A DNA stretch of 27,115 nucleotides from JARKQH01 sp964631605 (GCA_964631605.1 CAZVYG010000073.1:1-27115), one strand, 5' to 3'. Positions 6,419 to 15,060 are shown, numbered from the stretch's first letter. Made by a program: numbers and translations. Notes: generated by a model not told the origin, from the sequence alone.

Positions 6419-7597
6419 ATGCGCTCGCGCAAGTTCATGTATCTGGGCCTCGGCGCTCTGGCGGTGTTAATCGCGACCGGTCTGCTGGTGTTCCGCTCGC
6501 TGCCGGCGTGTCCGACTTACCAGGGCCGGCTGCTGGATCAATGGGTCATGGACCTGTTGTCGCCCCATCCCCAGGCGCGGGAGCGGGCGGCCGCCGCGGT
6601 GAAGGCGGTGGGAAAGGACGGTGTGCCGCGGTTGATCGAATTGCTGGAGGCGCAGGACACGCCCTGGAAGAAGCGCGGTTGGAATTATGGGTTGAAATTG
6701 CCGCTGCCGATCCGGCGGCGAGTGCTTGGGAGTTTCGCTCCGCCGGGGGCATCCACGCGGCGGGTGGCGGCGGCGCAGGCGTTGACGTTGCTGGGGGAGG
6801 AGGCGCGCGAGGCCGCGCCCGCCCTGGCGCGGGCCTTGGGGGACCCGGTGATGGAGGTGCATTGGCAGGCGGTCACGGCATTGGGCAGTCTGGGGAGGGC
6901 CGCGGTGCCGGAGCTGATTCGCAGCCTGCAATCCACCCATGCGGTGGTGCGCCGCGGCGCGGTTCATGCCCTGGGACGAATCCCGTCCGGCTGGGAGCCG
7001 GCGCTGCCGGCGTTGGTGGAGGCGCTCGAGGACAACGATCCCCAGGTGCGGGCCGCGGCCGCGGAGAGTCTTGCGGCACTGGCCGGGAGGGGGGGCCTGG
7101 TCCAAATGCGTTTGATCGAGGCTTTGGAGCGCGGCCAGGGGCCCGGCCCGGAGGCCGCAGCGAAAGTGATTGCGGGCATGGAGCAGCGTTTGCGCGCCGC
7201 GATTCCAGCCTTGCGGAAGCTGGCGCGGGAAGGAACGGCGCCGGCGCGACGGCAGGCGCTCGAGACGCTGGGCGTGCTCCGGGCGGCCGATGCGGACTCG
7301 GTTGCGCTGTTTATTGGCGGGCTGGAGGACGCCGACCCGCAGGTGCGGCTGGCATCGGTGAAGGCATTGGCCCAGGTGAGCTGGCGGGCTGGACCGGCCG
7401 TGGAGAGGCTGGCATCACTGCTGAGCGATCCCTCGGTGGAAATCCGCCAATGGACGGCCCTGACGCTCGGACGGATGGGGGCCCAGGCGCGGGCGGCCAC
7501 GGCCCGACTGGAAGCGGCGTTGAAGGACGAAGCTGAGCCGGTGCGCGCCGCCGCCCGGCAAGCGCTGGACAAAATCCAAGGGCAATCGCCGCCATAA
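6419..7597 (+). CDS. Membrane-anchored HEAT-repeat protein
   Basis: A 392-aa protein with a short basic N-terminus, one hydrophobic segment (about 7-25) and then alpha-helical HEAT/PBS-lyase-type repeats to the C-terminus. Repeat cores are visible as AVTALGSLG, AVHALGRIP, AAESLAALAG, ALETLGVLR, SVKALAQVS, ALTLGRMG and AARQALDKI. Such repeats form a curved scaffold for protein binding; no catalytic motif is seen. The N-terminal segment should anchor it in the inner membrane with the repeats outside, or act as an uncleaved signal. The frame is open from 6317, inside the upstream gene; the ATG at 6419 is chosen because the hydrophobic segment follows it and because it sits 16 bp after the upstream stop. 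Its partner may be the protease-like lipoprotein encoded just before it, but this is inferred from position alone. Confidence 0.85.
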   Translation: MRSRKFMYLGLGALAVLIATGLLVFRSLPACPTYQGRLLDQWVMDLLSPHPQARERAAAAVKAVGKDGVPRLIELLEAQDTPWKKRGWNYGLKLPLPIRRRVLGSFAPPGASTRRVAAAQALTLLGEEAREAAPALARALGDPVMEVHWQAVTALGSLGRAAVPELIRSLQSTHAVVRRGAVHALGRIPSGWEPALPALVEALEDNDPQVRAAAAESLAALAGRGGLVQMRLIEALERGQGPGPEAAAKVIAGMEQRLRAAIPALRKLAREGTAPARRQALETLGVLRAADADSVALFIGGLEDADPQVRLASVKALAQVSWRAGPAVERLASLLSDPSVEIRQWTALTLGRMGAQARAATARLEAALKDEAEPVRAAARQALDKIQGQSPP

Positions 7598-7640
7598 CGT
7601 GGCGGCGGAGCGGGCGCCTGGCGGGCGCTGGAGTTGCGGG

Positions 7641-8549
7641 TCAGGGTGGCGAGGACGTCAACGGCCTCGAAGTCCGCTGCGGCGGGGTTTGAGATTGGCC
7701 GGCGGGGCCGGGTGAGAGCCAGCCGAGGGAGACGAGGAAATCATCCACCGCCTGCAAGGTTTCGCGGTAATAGCGGCTGTCGCCGCGGCCGAAGTTGAAG
7801 AAGCCGTGAGGCTGGCCGTCGTAGATGCGGACTTCGCAGCGCACGCCGGCGCGTCGCATGGCGTCCTGGAACGCGTGGATGGTTTTGACGGGGATGAGTT
7901 TGTCGGCGGACCCGGCCATTACGATCGCAGGGGGGGCATTGCTGGTGACATTGTGGAAAGGGGAAAACTCGCGATAGCGTTCGCCTAAACGGTCATAGCC
8001 CCAACCACCGGGTCCGTTATCCAGGACGGGATTGAACAGCAGCATGGCATTGGGTTTGGCGGAGACCGACCGGTCATCAGCCGGATCGTCCATGCCTTCG
8101 ACCAGGCCAAGAAAGGCGGCCAAGTGCCCGCCGGCGGAGCCGCCTGCGGCCGCGATTCGTTGCGGGTCCACGCCCCATTCGGCGGCATGACTGCGCACCC
8201 AGCGCATGGCGGATTCGGCATCTTGAATGCAGCGGGTGGGTAATTCCCTGGAGCCGGGCTGGAGCAGGCGGTACTCCACCTCGAAGGTGACGGCTCCGCG
8301 CCGGGCGAGGTGGGCCGCCTGGTTCTCGAACTGTCGCGGGTTCCCGCCGACAAACCCGCCACCGTGATAAAAGACAACGGCGGGCCGGCGGTCCTGCGCC
8401 TGCCAATCGGACGGGCGCGTCACGTAGAGTTTCAGGTCGCGTCCCTCGACGGTCTTATAGACTTGGGCATGGTCGGCGGCGAAGGAGGCGGTGGCGGCAA
8501 GAAGGAGGAGTAGGAACCCGTAACAGCGGGTTAAAAAGCAGCGTGTCAT
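7641..8549 (-). CDS. Secreted alpha/beta hydrolase (HSL/esterase type)
   Basis: A 302-aa esterase-like enzyme with a signal peptide (about 1-24, ending ASFA). The oxyanion motif HGGG (62-65), nucleophile elbow GGSAGG (136-141, Ser138), Asp216 in AGSAD and His248 in GQPHGFF form a complete hormone-sensitive-lipase-type triad. Families with this layout in Verrucomicrobiota and Planctomycetota include acetyl-xylan and feruloyl esterases, so polysaccharide de-esterification is plausible, but the substrate is not shown. The frame opens at 8588; the ATG at 8549 is preferred because it puts the signal peptide at the N-terminus and lies 10 nt after a promoter-like -10 box. The C-terminal 25 residues are a low-complexity Pro/Ser/Thr tail. 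It is convergent with the HEAT-repeat gene. Confidence 0.9.
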   Translation of the reverse strand: MTRCFLTRCYGFLLLLLAATASFAADHAQVYKTVEGRDLKLYVTRPSDWQAQDRRPAVVFYHGGGFVGGNPRQFENQAAHLARRGAVTFEVEYRLLQPGSRELPTRCIQDAESAMRWVRSHAAEWGVDPQRIAAAGGSAGGHLAAFLGLVEGMDDPADDRSVSAKPNAMLLFNPVLDNGPGGWGYDRLGERYREFSPFHNVTSNAPPAIVMAGSADKLIPVKTIHAFQDAMRRAGVRCEVRIYDGQPHGFFNFGRGDSRYYRETLQAVDDFLVSLGWLSPGPAGQSQTPPQRTSRPLTSSPP

Positions 8550-8559
8550 AGCCGCGCTG

Positions 8560-8588
8560 ATTGAACCTTCAAGTCCCGCTCTTGGCAA
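8560..8588 (-). promoter_or_regulatory. Sigma70-like promoter of the hydrolase gene
   Basis: On the minus strand TTGCCA (8588-8583) and TTCAAT (8565-8560) are separated by exactly 17 bp. The ATG at 8549 follows after 10 nt, implying a leaderless or nearly leaderless message. Confidence 0.6.
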
Positions 8589-9018
8589 TTCCTTCCGATG
8601 CGGCGAAGGAGCCGAACGGAAGCGAGGTGAGGAAGTAGAGCGTTGATCCTCGAACCTTGAAAGGGAGGAAGAATGAAATCTGAAACCTGAAAGGCATAAG
8701 ATTCTATGGACCAGTTGGTTGAATCCAAGGGTTCGGGGGTTTCACGCAGACTTCCGCCTCTGCCGGGCATCCAATTCCCCGCTGGGCGTTCGTGACCTGG
8801 TCGAATGCAAACCATGCTTGCCGCGGGGAGCTGGACAAAAGCTGGACCCTTGGGGGCAGGCCTGGATCGCCCCGCAAGACGGTCTTGAGCCGATCAATGG
8901 GGCTTCAGGCCTCATGTCCGAAAAGTGCACTAAGATGTCCCAAAGTTGGATAGATGCGGCGATTGGAGGGTGTTAAATTTGTAGCGTAAGTAACAACCAA
9001 AAAACCCAAAGAAAGGTT
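8589..9018. other. 430-bp intergenic region
   Basis: It separates the divergent hydrolase and PEP-CTERM genes. No reading frame here has protein character, and I see no RNA gene or repeat. A Shine-Dalgarno-like AAAGG just before 9019 belongs to the next gene. TTGGAT (8946) and TTAAAT (8973) are promoter-like, but their 21-bp spacing is too wide to call. Confidence 0.5.
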
Positions 9019-9609
9019 ATGAAGACTGTCAACAGGTGGCTCCTAACGGTGGCGTTGGCAATAGTCGTTGCGGGTAGCGTTGTTCAGGCCAAGGCGGCAT
9101 TATCTGGAACTCTATGGACCGATGAGGCGGGATTTCTGTCGCGCATGGTTGCGGGGAGTTTCTGGATTAACGCTAGTCCAACATTTGTGAGCGGACAGAC
9201 TTACACCGACCCTGGATCTACGGATTACGGTTATAAGGTTATATCGCAAAAAGGTTCAGTCAAGCTGGAATTTAACCCAGACCCCAGCCTTGGTTTACCA
9301 ACCGGCGTAGGCGGGTTCTTCACTGAGGGAGCAAAATTGACTTTCGAATTCAAGAATGGTCAGGGTGTCCTTAGCACGACAACTCTTATAATAGGGAGCA
9401 CGGGGTTTGGTGGCTACACAACAGATGTTGACCCGAACGTTCTTGCCATCAACTCCTTGACCTTCTACCCAGCCGCTTCGTCCCCCACCAAGTTATACGT
9501 AGGTCTGGATGTGGTGCCCGTGCCCGAGCCATCAGCAGTCTTGGCTGGTTGTTTGCTGCTGTTGCCTTTCGCCGCCAGCACTATTCGGAGGATTCGCAAA
9601 AGTCGCTGA
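9019..9609 (+). CDS. PEP-CTERM sorting-domain protein, unknown function
   Basis: A 196-aa exported protein: signal peptide (about 1-27, QAKA|AL), a beta-rich body of unknown function, and a C-terminal sorting tripartite signal. The signal has PEP at 169-171 (VPEPS), a hydrophobic helix, and a basic tail RRIRKSR. Such proteins are cleaved and anchored by an exosortase and are often linked to extracellular polysaccharide; no exosortase gene lies in the window. Base composition is clearly lower in GC than the surrounding genes, with ATA and TTA codons used, which suggests a different history. Unlike most genes here it has a purine-rich ribosome-binding site (AAAGAAAGG) just before its ATG. Confidence 0.85.
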   Translation: MKTVNRWLLTVALAIVVAGSVVQAKAALSGTLWTDEAGFLSRMVAGSFWINASPTFVSGQTYTDPGSTDYGYKVISQKGSVKLEFNPDPSLGLPTGVGGFFTEGAKLTFEFKNGQGVLSTTTLIIGSTGFGGYTTDVDPNVLAINSLTFYPAASSPTKLYVGLDVVPVPEPSAVLAGCLLLLPFAASTIRRIRKSR

Positions 9610-9895
9610 TGAATTCTCAAGCTTCTTTGGAGTTTTCTAAGGGCTGCCCTTACAGACTGCCCTGTTCGATCAATATCGGGGTGCGCCGTTACAAGCACGG
9701 GCGAAAGAATTGCTGAACGGAGTGCGAAATGGCATTCCTTCAGAACAACTTGGGGGAGCCTGGGGAAAGACGCTCGGTCTGTTCCTTAGTAATTCTGTGT
9801 TCTGATGCATTGCGCCATTCGGATCATCCTACCGTTGAGAGGACTGTGAATAACCGCAAGTGCTCAAGGTGCCGAACGGTCCGTGACTAAAAGCC
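9610..9895. other. Intergenic region between two PEP-CTERM genes
   Basis: It has low-GC, non-coding character. No terminator hairpin with a T-run is apparent, and there is no RNA gene or repeat. The promoter of the next gene lies at its right end. Confidence 0.5.
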
Positions 9896-9924
9896 TTGAC
9901 TCTGGACTTGTTCTTGCTTATACA
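9896..9924 (+). promoter_or_regulatory. Sigma70 promoter of the second PEP-CTERM gene
   Basis: TTGACT (9896-9901), a 17-bp spacer and TATACA (9919-9924) give five of six and four of six matches to the consensus boxes. The ATG at 9937 follows after 12 nt. This also argues against starting the gene at 9883, which would lie upstream of the promoter. Confidence 0.65.
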
Positions 9925-9936
9925 AGATTGAGAATT

Positions 9937-10665
9937 ATGCCGTACGCAAAAGGGTTTGTTGTTGGGCTTCTGTTGGCGCTTGGTCTCTCAGCGCAAGGAG
10001 CAGTTTACAATTCAGGTACAATTTCCCTAAACAACACAGTCCTTCCGGATGGCGATAGTAATGGAGCTCTCTTTGAGCACGCTGTCAGTTCTTTTGGTTC
10101 GGGCTATACGATAACCGATGTCAATGTGGGCATCAAGCTCAGCAGCGATTGGGTTGGCGACTTGTACGCCACTCTAACGTACGAGCCATCGGGAGGCGGC
10201 AGCGGGTTTGTGGTTCTTCTGAACCGCCTCGGGCGAACTACAAATGATCAGTATCCGGGTGAGCCAGCGCCTTACGAGCCTTACTATGGTTACGGCCCAG
10301 CGGTGCTCGACATCACCTTGGATCATACCGGGGCGAAGGGGGATATTCACACGTACGGAGGCGCCTCCTCGGTATCTGGCTCCTACGAACCGGACGGCCG
10401 GGGCCAGAACCCAGGGCTCGGGATAACTTCTGACACCCGAAATACCAGCTTGGCAAGTGCCTTCAACGGCCTAAGTGCAAACGGTACTTGGAAATTGTTT
10501 TTTGCTGACGTCGAGTCTGTCTCATCCACCACCCTTGACAGTTGGAGCCTGGAAATCACTGCGGTTCCCGAGCCGGTCACGACGGCGTTGATGGTTTTGG
10601 GTGGGGTTTTTGGAACGTTCCAATTTGTTCGTTACGTGCGCAGGCGCAAGGCGCCGGCGGCGTGA
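9937..10665 (+). CDS. PEP-CTERM protein with proprotein-convertase P-like domain
   Basis: A 242-aa exported protein: signal peptide (about 1-21, LSAQG), a single beta-sandwich domain (about 25-208), then PEP at 211-213 (VPEPV), a hydrophobic helix and the tail RRRK. The domain resembles the P/Homo-B domain, with ITDVNVGIKLSSDWVGDLYATLTYEPSG early and FNGLSANGTWKLFFAD plus LDSWSLEIT at its end. P domains usually follow a protease; here it stands alone, so binding or structural roles are more likely than catalysis. Composition is low-GC like the gene before it. The frame opens 18 codons earlier, but the ATG at 9937 begins a proper signal peptide. Confidence 0.8.
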   Translation: MPYAKGFVVGLLLALGLSAQGAVYNSGTISLNNTVLPDGDSNGALFEHAVSSFGSGYTITDVNVGIKLSSDWVGDLYATLTYEPSGGGSGFVVLLNRLGRTTNDQYPGEPAPYEPYYGYGPAVLDITLDHTGAKGDIHTYGGASSVSGSYEPDGRGQNPGLGITSDTRNTSLASAFNGLSANGTWKLFFADVESVSSTTLDSWSLEITAVPEPVTTALMVLGGVFGTFQFVRYVRRRKAPAA

Positions 10666-10829
10666 GTGCGGGCAAATCTTCCTCTGTTTTCTTCCAACGC
10701 AGCTTCCAGGCGGCCAAACGACGGGTCGCTGTTTCTCCCGCTGCCGCCGGCTGTTTCCAGGCGGGCGGTGGAGTGTTGCCAATCAGGTTGCGGGTGATTG
10801 ATGCCCCGCCAGCATTCTGACTTTCGGCT

Positions 10830-10857
10830 TTGCTCCGGCGGGCGGGTTCCGCATATT
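10830..10857 (+). promoter_or_regulatory. Possible promoter of purC
   Basis: TTGCTC (10830-10835), a 16-bp spacer and CATATT (10852-10857), then only 7 nt to the ATG at 10865. The matches are moderate; it is listed because the geometry repeats at other starts. Confidence 0.35.
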
Positions 10858-10864
10858 GGCGGAA

Positions 10865-11752
<888 letters not shown>

Positions 11753-11777
11753 GCGGACGCCCGGAGCCGGCTAGGGA

Positions 11778-12698
11778 ATGGACGCGCTGGTCGAGGAGTT
11801 TCTCCAGCACCTGCGTCACGAGCGGGGTCAGGCCGAACATACCCAGCGCACCTACGAAGCGCTGCTGCGGAAGTTTGTTGTCTGGGCGCGCAAGGAGGGA
11901 TTGACCGCCTGGCGCGAGGTCGAACTCAAACACCTGATCGCTTTTCTGCAGCACGAGCGCCAGCGGCGTTTGGCGGGTGTTCCCGAGGACTCGGCGCGGC
12001 GCTTGAGCAGCGAGAGTCTCTATCTGGAAATCGCGGCCCTGCGGGCCTTTTACCGCTTTGCCGAGGCCGAAAAGCATCTGCCGGTCAACCTGGCGGAAAG
12101 CCTGTCATTGCCGCGGCGATGGAAGCGGCTGCCCAAGGCCTTGTCCAGCGATGAGGTGGAGCGGCTGTTGCAGCCGGAGACGCCGGAGACGCCCTCGAGC
12201 CTGTGCGATCAAGCGGTGCTCGAACTGGCGTACGCGTCGGGGTTGCGATTGGCGGAGTTGCGCCAGTTGCGCCTCGAGCAATTGCACTTGGAGGCCGGAT
12301 TTGTCACGGTCATCGGCAAGGGCAACAAGGAGCGCGTTGTGCCGGTGGGGCGCGCGGCCGTTGCCGCCCTGCAACGGTATCTGGAAACGGGAAGACCCAG
12401 GCTGGTCCGTCCCCAGTCACCGGGCACGGTTTTTTTGACCCGGCGCGGAACGCCCTTTGCGGCGGTGACCCTGTGGCTGCGGATCAAGCGGCGGGCGCAG
12501 CGGGCGCAGGTTGGGCGCAACCTTACGCCGCACATGCTGCGCCACAGTTTTGCCACGCACCTGCTCGAGCATGGGGCGGACCTGCGGATCATCCAGGAGC
12601 TGCTCGGGCACGCCAACATCAGCACCACCGAAATCTACACCCACGTGGCATCCCATCGGTTGCGCGAGGTGCACCGGAAGTTTCATCCGCGCCCCTGA
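11778..12698 (+). CDS. xerD: Tyrosine recombinase XerC/XerD
   Basis: A 306-aa site-specific recombinase of the Xer class, which resolves chromosome dimers at dif. It has an N-terminal SAM-like core-binding domain (about 1-100) and a C-terminal catalytic domain. The catalytic set is complete: Arg157 (ASGLR), Lys181 (GKGNKER), His252 and Arg255 (HMLRHSF), His278 (LLGHANIS) and nucleophile Tyr287 (EIYTHV). Length and spacing match chromosomal Xer proteins rather than phage integrases, and no prophage surrounds it. XerC and XerD cannot be separated from sequence alone here. It sits next to purC in a housekeeping run, and the strand composition of the window changes sign just downstream. Confidence 0.92.
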   Translation: MDALVEEFLQHLRHERGQAEHTQRTYEALLRKFVVWARKEGLTAWREVELKHLIAFLQHERQRRLAGVPEDSARRLSSESLYLEIAALRAFYRFAEAEKHLPVNLAESLSLPRRWKRLPKALSSDEVERLLQPETPETPSSLCDQAVLELAYASGLRLAELRQLRLEQLHLEAGFVTVIGKGNKERVVPVGRAAVAALQRYLETGRPRLVRPQSPGTVFLTRRGTPFAAVTLWLRIKRRAQRAQVGRNLTPHMLRHSFATHLLEHGADLRIIQELLGHANISTTEIYTHVASHRLREVHRKFHPRP

Positions 12699-12913
12699 AG
12701 GTGGAAGCCACGGGGTAAAAGGAGAAGCGGCGCTCGGGTGGGGGGGAGCGGGTTGTCGCTTGGCCCGGGCGCGGGGGCACGGGATATTGCCGGGTAGAAT
12801 GTTTAAGTTGTTTCCTGCCGTTCTGGTTCCACGCCGGGTCCGCTTTCTCGTGTGCGTTGGGATTCTGTTTTCAGTGGCAGCCGCCTCGGACGGCAATTGA
12901 GGCAATTTCCCGC
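12699..12913. other. Composition switch point; weak dif-like site
   Basis: The intergenic DNA changes from G-rich to pyrimidine-rich on the plus strand at about 12,800. Around that point, GAATGTTTAAG (12797-12807) matches 7 of 11 bases of the XerD arm of E. coli dif, but the XerC arm (12780-12790) matches poorly. I call it a position of interest, not a dif site. Confidence 0.25.
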
Positions 12914-12941
12914 TTGTCAACCCCCGGCGCCGTGTTATTGT
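12914..12941 (+). promoter_or_regulatory. Extended -10 promoter of rpmE
   Basis: TTGTCA (12914-12919), a 16-bp spacer and TATTGT (12936-12941), directly preceded by the extended -10 element TGT. The ATG at 12954 follows after 12 nt, and no Shine-Dalgarno sequence is present. Confidence 0.6.
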
Positions 12942-12953
12942 TTCCGGCCTTTT

Positions 12954-13196
12954 ATGAAAGCAGATATACATCCGAAGTACGTGGATGCGGAAATCCGTTG
13001 CGCTTGCGGCAACGTGATCAAGACCCGCTCCACCAAGCCGGTCATCATCGTCGGCATTTGCAATTCCTGTCACCCTTTCTACACCGGTCAGCAGAAGTTC
13101 GTGGACACCGCCGGGCGCGTGGACAAGTTCCAACAGCGCATGGCCAAGACCCAGGCCGCCCAGGCCGCCGCCGCCGTCCGCAAGAAGCGGAAGTAG
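12954..13196 (+). CDS. rpmE: 50S ribosomal protein L31, zinc-binding type
   Basis: An 80-aa ribosomal protein of the large subunit. MKADIHPKYV and CHPFYTGQQKFVDTAGRVDKF are diagnostic. Four cysteines, Cys16, Cys18, Cys36 and Cys39, make it the zinc-containing (C+) paralogue. The C-terminus carries an Ala/Lys-rich extension (66-80). The frame is open upstream, but the ATG at 12954 begins the conserved sequence and lies 12 nt after a -10 box. A strong terminator follows, so it is probably a single-gene transcript, with prfA next in line. Confidence 0.97.
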   Translation: MKADIHPKYVDAEIRCACGNVIKTRSTKPVIIVGICNSCHPFYTGQQKFVDTAGRVDKFQQRMAKTQAAQAAAAVRKKRK

Positions 13197-13208
13197 CCCC
13201 TTTTGCCA

Positions 13209-13252
13209 AATCCGCCCGCATGGTTGCAGAACCGTACGGGCGGATTGCTTTT
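13209..13252 (+). terminator. Intrinsic terminator after rpmE
   Basis: AATCCGCCCG (13209-13218) pairs perfectly with CGGGCGGATT (13237-13246). The inner sequence extends the stem with six more pairs after one mismatch, closing on a GCAG loop. A short T-run (GCTTTT, 13247-13252) follows. Confidence 0.8.
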
Positions 13253-13291
13253 GGCCGGGTCGCCAGACCGCTGAGCCGCGGCGCGCCTCGC

Positions 13292-13297
13292 TTTAAT
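13292..13297 (+). promoter_or_regulatory. Possible -10 box of prfA
   Basis: TTTAAT matches five of six bases of the -10 consensus and ends 7 nt before the prfA ATG. No convincing -35 is seen. A terminator separates prfA from rpmE, so prfA needs a promoter in this interval. Confidence 0.35.
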
Positions 13298-13304
13298 TGC
13301 GCCC

Positions 13305-14384
13305 ATGGACCTCCGTCCCCACATCGAGAAATTCGGACGCCGCCTCGCGGAAGTCGAAGCCGCTTTGAGCGATCCCAAAGTCTTCGACAATCCGCAGCGC
13401 GCCCAGGAACTCTCCCGCGAATACGCGCGGCTCAAAGACCTCGTTGCCGTCGGCCAGGCCTACCTCAAAGCCCACAACGACCTGGCTGAAAACCGCGCCC
13501 TGCTGGCCGGCGAATCGGCCGATTCCGAACTGGCGTCGCTCGCCCGCGAGGAAATCGCCCGCCTTGAAGTCGAGGAAAAACGCCTCGCCCAGCGCCTCCA
13601 CTTTGGCCTCGTGCCCCCGGACCCGGCGGACTCGCGCAACACCATCGTCGAAATCAGAGCCGGCGCCGGCGGCCAGGAGTCCGCTCTCTTCGCCGCCGAT
13701 TTGTACCGGATGTACACCCGCTACGCCGAGGCCCGCGGCTGGAAGTTCGAAAACCTCGATTCCAACAGCTCCGATCTGGGCGGCTATCGCGAGGTGATCT
13801 TCGAAATCTCCGGCGCCGACGTGTACAAACGCCTCAAGTACGAAAGCGGCGTCCACCGCGTCCAACGTGTCCCCGCCACCGAAGCGCAGGGGCGCATCCA
13901 CACCAGCACCTGCACCGTGGCCGTCCTCCCCGAGGCCGAGGAAGTGGATATCGAAATCAAACCCGAGGAGCTCGAGATCACCGTCTGCCGCGCCTCCGGC
14001 CCCGGCGGCCAGGGGGTCAACACCACCGACTCCGCCGTGCAGGTGGTTCACAAACCCTCCGGCCTGATCGTCCGCTGCGCCGACCAGCGCTCCCAAATGA
14101 AAAACAAGGCCCGGGCCCTCACGATTCTCCGCTCCCGCCTGCTCGAACGCAAAACCGCCGAGGAAGCCGCCAAGTACGCCGCCCAGCGCAAAGCCCAGGT
14201 CGGCTCCGGCGAACGCAACGAAAAAATCCGCACCTACAACTTTCCCCAGAACCGCGTGACCGACCACCGCATCGAATTGTCGCTCTACAACCTCCCGGTC
14301 ATTCTGGACGGGGACCTGGATCCCCTCATCGAGCCGCTCATGGCCCACGACCTCGAACAAAAGCTCCAGGCCCTCAACCTGTGA
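13305..14384 (+). CDS. prfA: Peptide chain release factor 1
   Basis: A 359-aa class I release factor that recognises UAA and UAG and triggers peptide release in the ribosome. The tripeptide anticodon PAT (190-192, in VQRVPATEAQGR) identifies RF1 rather than RF2. The catalytic GGQ is at 234-236 (SGPGGQGVNT), and its Gln is normally methylated by PrmC. An N-terminal coiled-coil domain (about 5-100) is present. Length is normal. No prmC gene follows; the next gene is a HAD phosphatase 72 bp away. Confidence 0.97.
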   Translation: MDLRPHIEKFGRRLAEVEAALSDPKVFDNPQRAQELSREYARLKDLVAVGQAYLKAHNDLAENRALLAGESADSELASLAREEIARLEVEEKRLAQRLHFGLVPPDPADSRNTIVEIRAGAGGQESALFAADLYRMYTRYAEARGWKFENLDSNSSDLGGYREVIFEISGADVYKRLKYESGVHRVQRVPATEAQGRIHTSTCTVAVLPEAEEVDIEIKPEELEITVCRASGPGGQGVNTTDSAVQVVHKPSGLIVRCADQRSQMKNKARALTILRSRLLERKTAEEAAKYAAQRKAQVGSGERNEKIRTYNFPQNRVTDHRIELSLYNLPVILDGDLDPLIEPLMAHDLEQKLQALNL

Positions 14385-14456
14385 GGCCCCTCACAACCCT
14401 TGCACCTCTTGGCTCCAACCTTCTCCATGGTCAACGTTCCGTGTTCCATTCCGCCT

Positions 14457-15047
14457 ATGACGTTCCCCCAGGCTCTCATTTTTGATTGCGACGGCACCCT
14501 GGCCGACACGATGCCGCTGCATTGGCGCGCCTGGCAGGCCGTCACCCGCAGGCACGGCCTTGACCTGGCCGAAGACCGCTTCTACTCCCTGGGCGGCGTG
14601 CCCTCGCGCGACATCCTTAAAATCCTGAGCGCCGAGCAAGGCGTCCCCCTTGACCACCTCGCGGTCGCCCGTGAAAAGGAAGCCGAATACCTGCCGCTCA
14701 TCGCCCAGGTCGAGCCCGTCAACGCCGTGGTCGGGATTGCCCGCCGCCACTACGGCAAAATCCCGATGGCGGTCGCCTCCGGCGGCACCCGTCACATTAT
14801 CGAGCAGGTCCTCCAGCACCTCGGCATCCGGCACCTCTTCAACACAATCGTCACCAGCGAAGATATTATCCGCCAGAAACCGGCGCCGGACATCTTCCTC
14901 GAGGCTGCCCGCCGACTCGGTGTGCCCCCGCATCTCTGTCGCGCTTATGAAGACACCGACCTCGGCCTCGAGGCCATCCGCGCCGCCGGCATGGAGGCGG
15001 TGGACGTGCGGCAACTGCTCGGCTCCCAGCAACCGGCGAAGGCCTGA
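14457..15047 (+). CDS. HAD-superfamily phosphatase, YqaB-like
   Basis: A 196-aa cytoplasmic HAD subfamily IA hydrolase with a helical cap. Motif I is DCDGTLADT (10-18; nucleophile Asp10, general acid Asp12), motif II is the Ser in AVASGG (Ser108), motif III is Lys141 (RQKPAPD), and motif IV is YEDTDLG (164-170). The overall pattern (MPLHWRAW after motif I, REKEAEY in the cap, GMEAVDVR at the end) is closest to E. coli YqaB, which dephosphorylates fructose-1-phosphate and other small sugar phosphates, and to beta-phosphoglucomutases. The substrate is not determined. The frame is open 19 codons upstream, but the ATG at 14457 starts the conserved fold. It converges on trpE with a 13-bp gap. Confidence 0.88.
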   Translation: MTFPQALIFDCDGTLADTMPLHWRAWQAVTRRHGLDLAEDRFYSLGGVPSRDILKILSAEQGVPLDHLAVAREKEAEYLPLIAQVEPVNAVVGIARRHYGKIPMAVASGGTRHIIEQVLQHLGIRHLFNTIVTSEDIIRQKPAPDIFLEAARRLGVPPHLCRAYEDTDLGLEAIRAAGMEAVDVRQLLGSQQPAKA

Positions 15048-15060
15048 TTCCCCAGCCGCC

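Noticed and set aside
8719..8976. 85-aa plus-strand frame in the gap before the first PEP-CTERM gene
   Set aside because: It starts at a non-ATG codon, has no ribosome-binding site or promoter, and has no recognisable sequence.
12780..12807. Candidate dif site at the skew switch
   Set aside because: One arm matches 7 of 11 bases, but the other matches only 3 of 11. Kept as a position to test, not as a called site.
13293..14360. Long minus-strand frame (355 aa) opposite prfA
   Set aside because: It is Gly/Phe/Val-rich antisense of a certain prfA gene; no protein signature.
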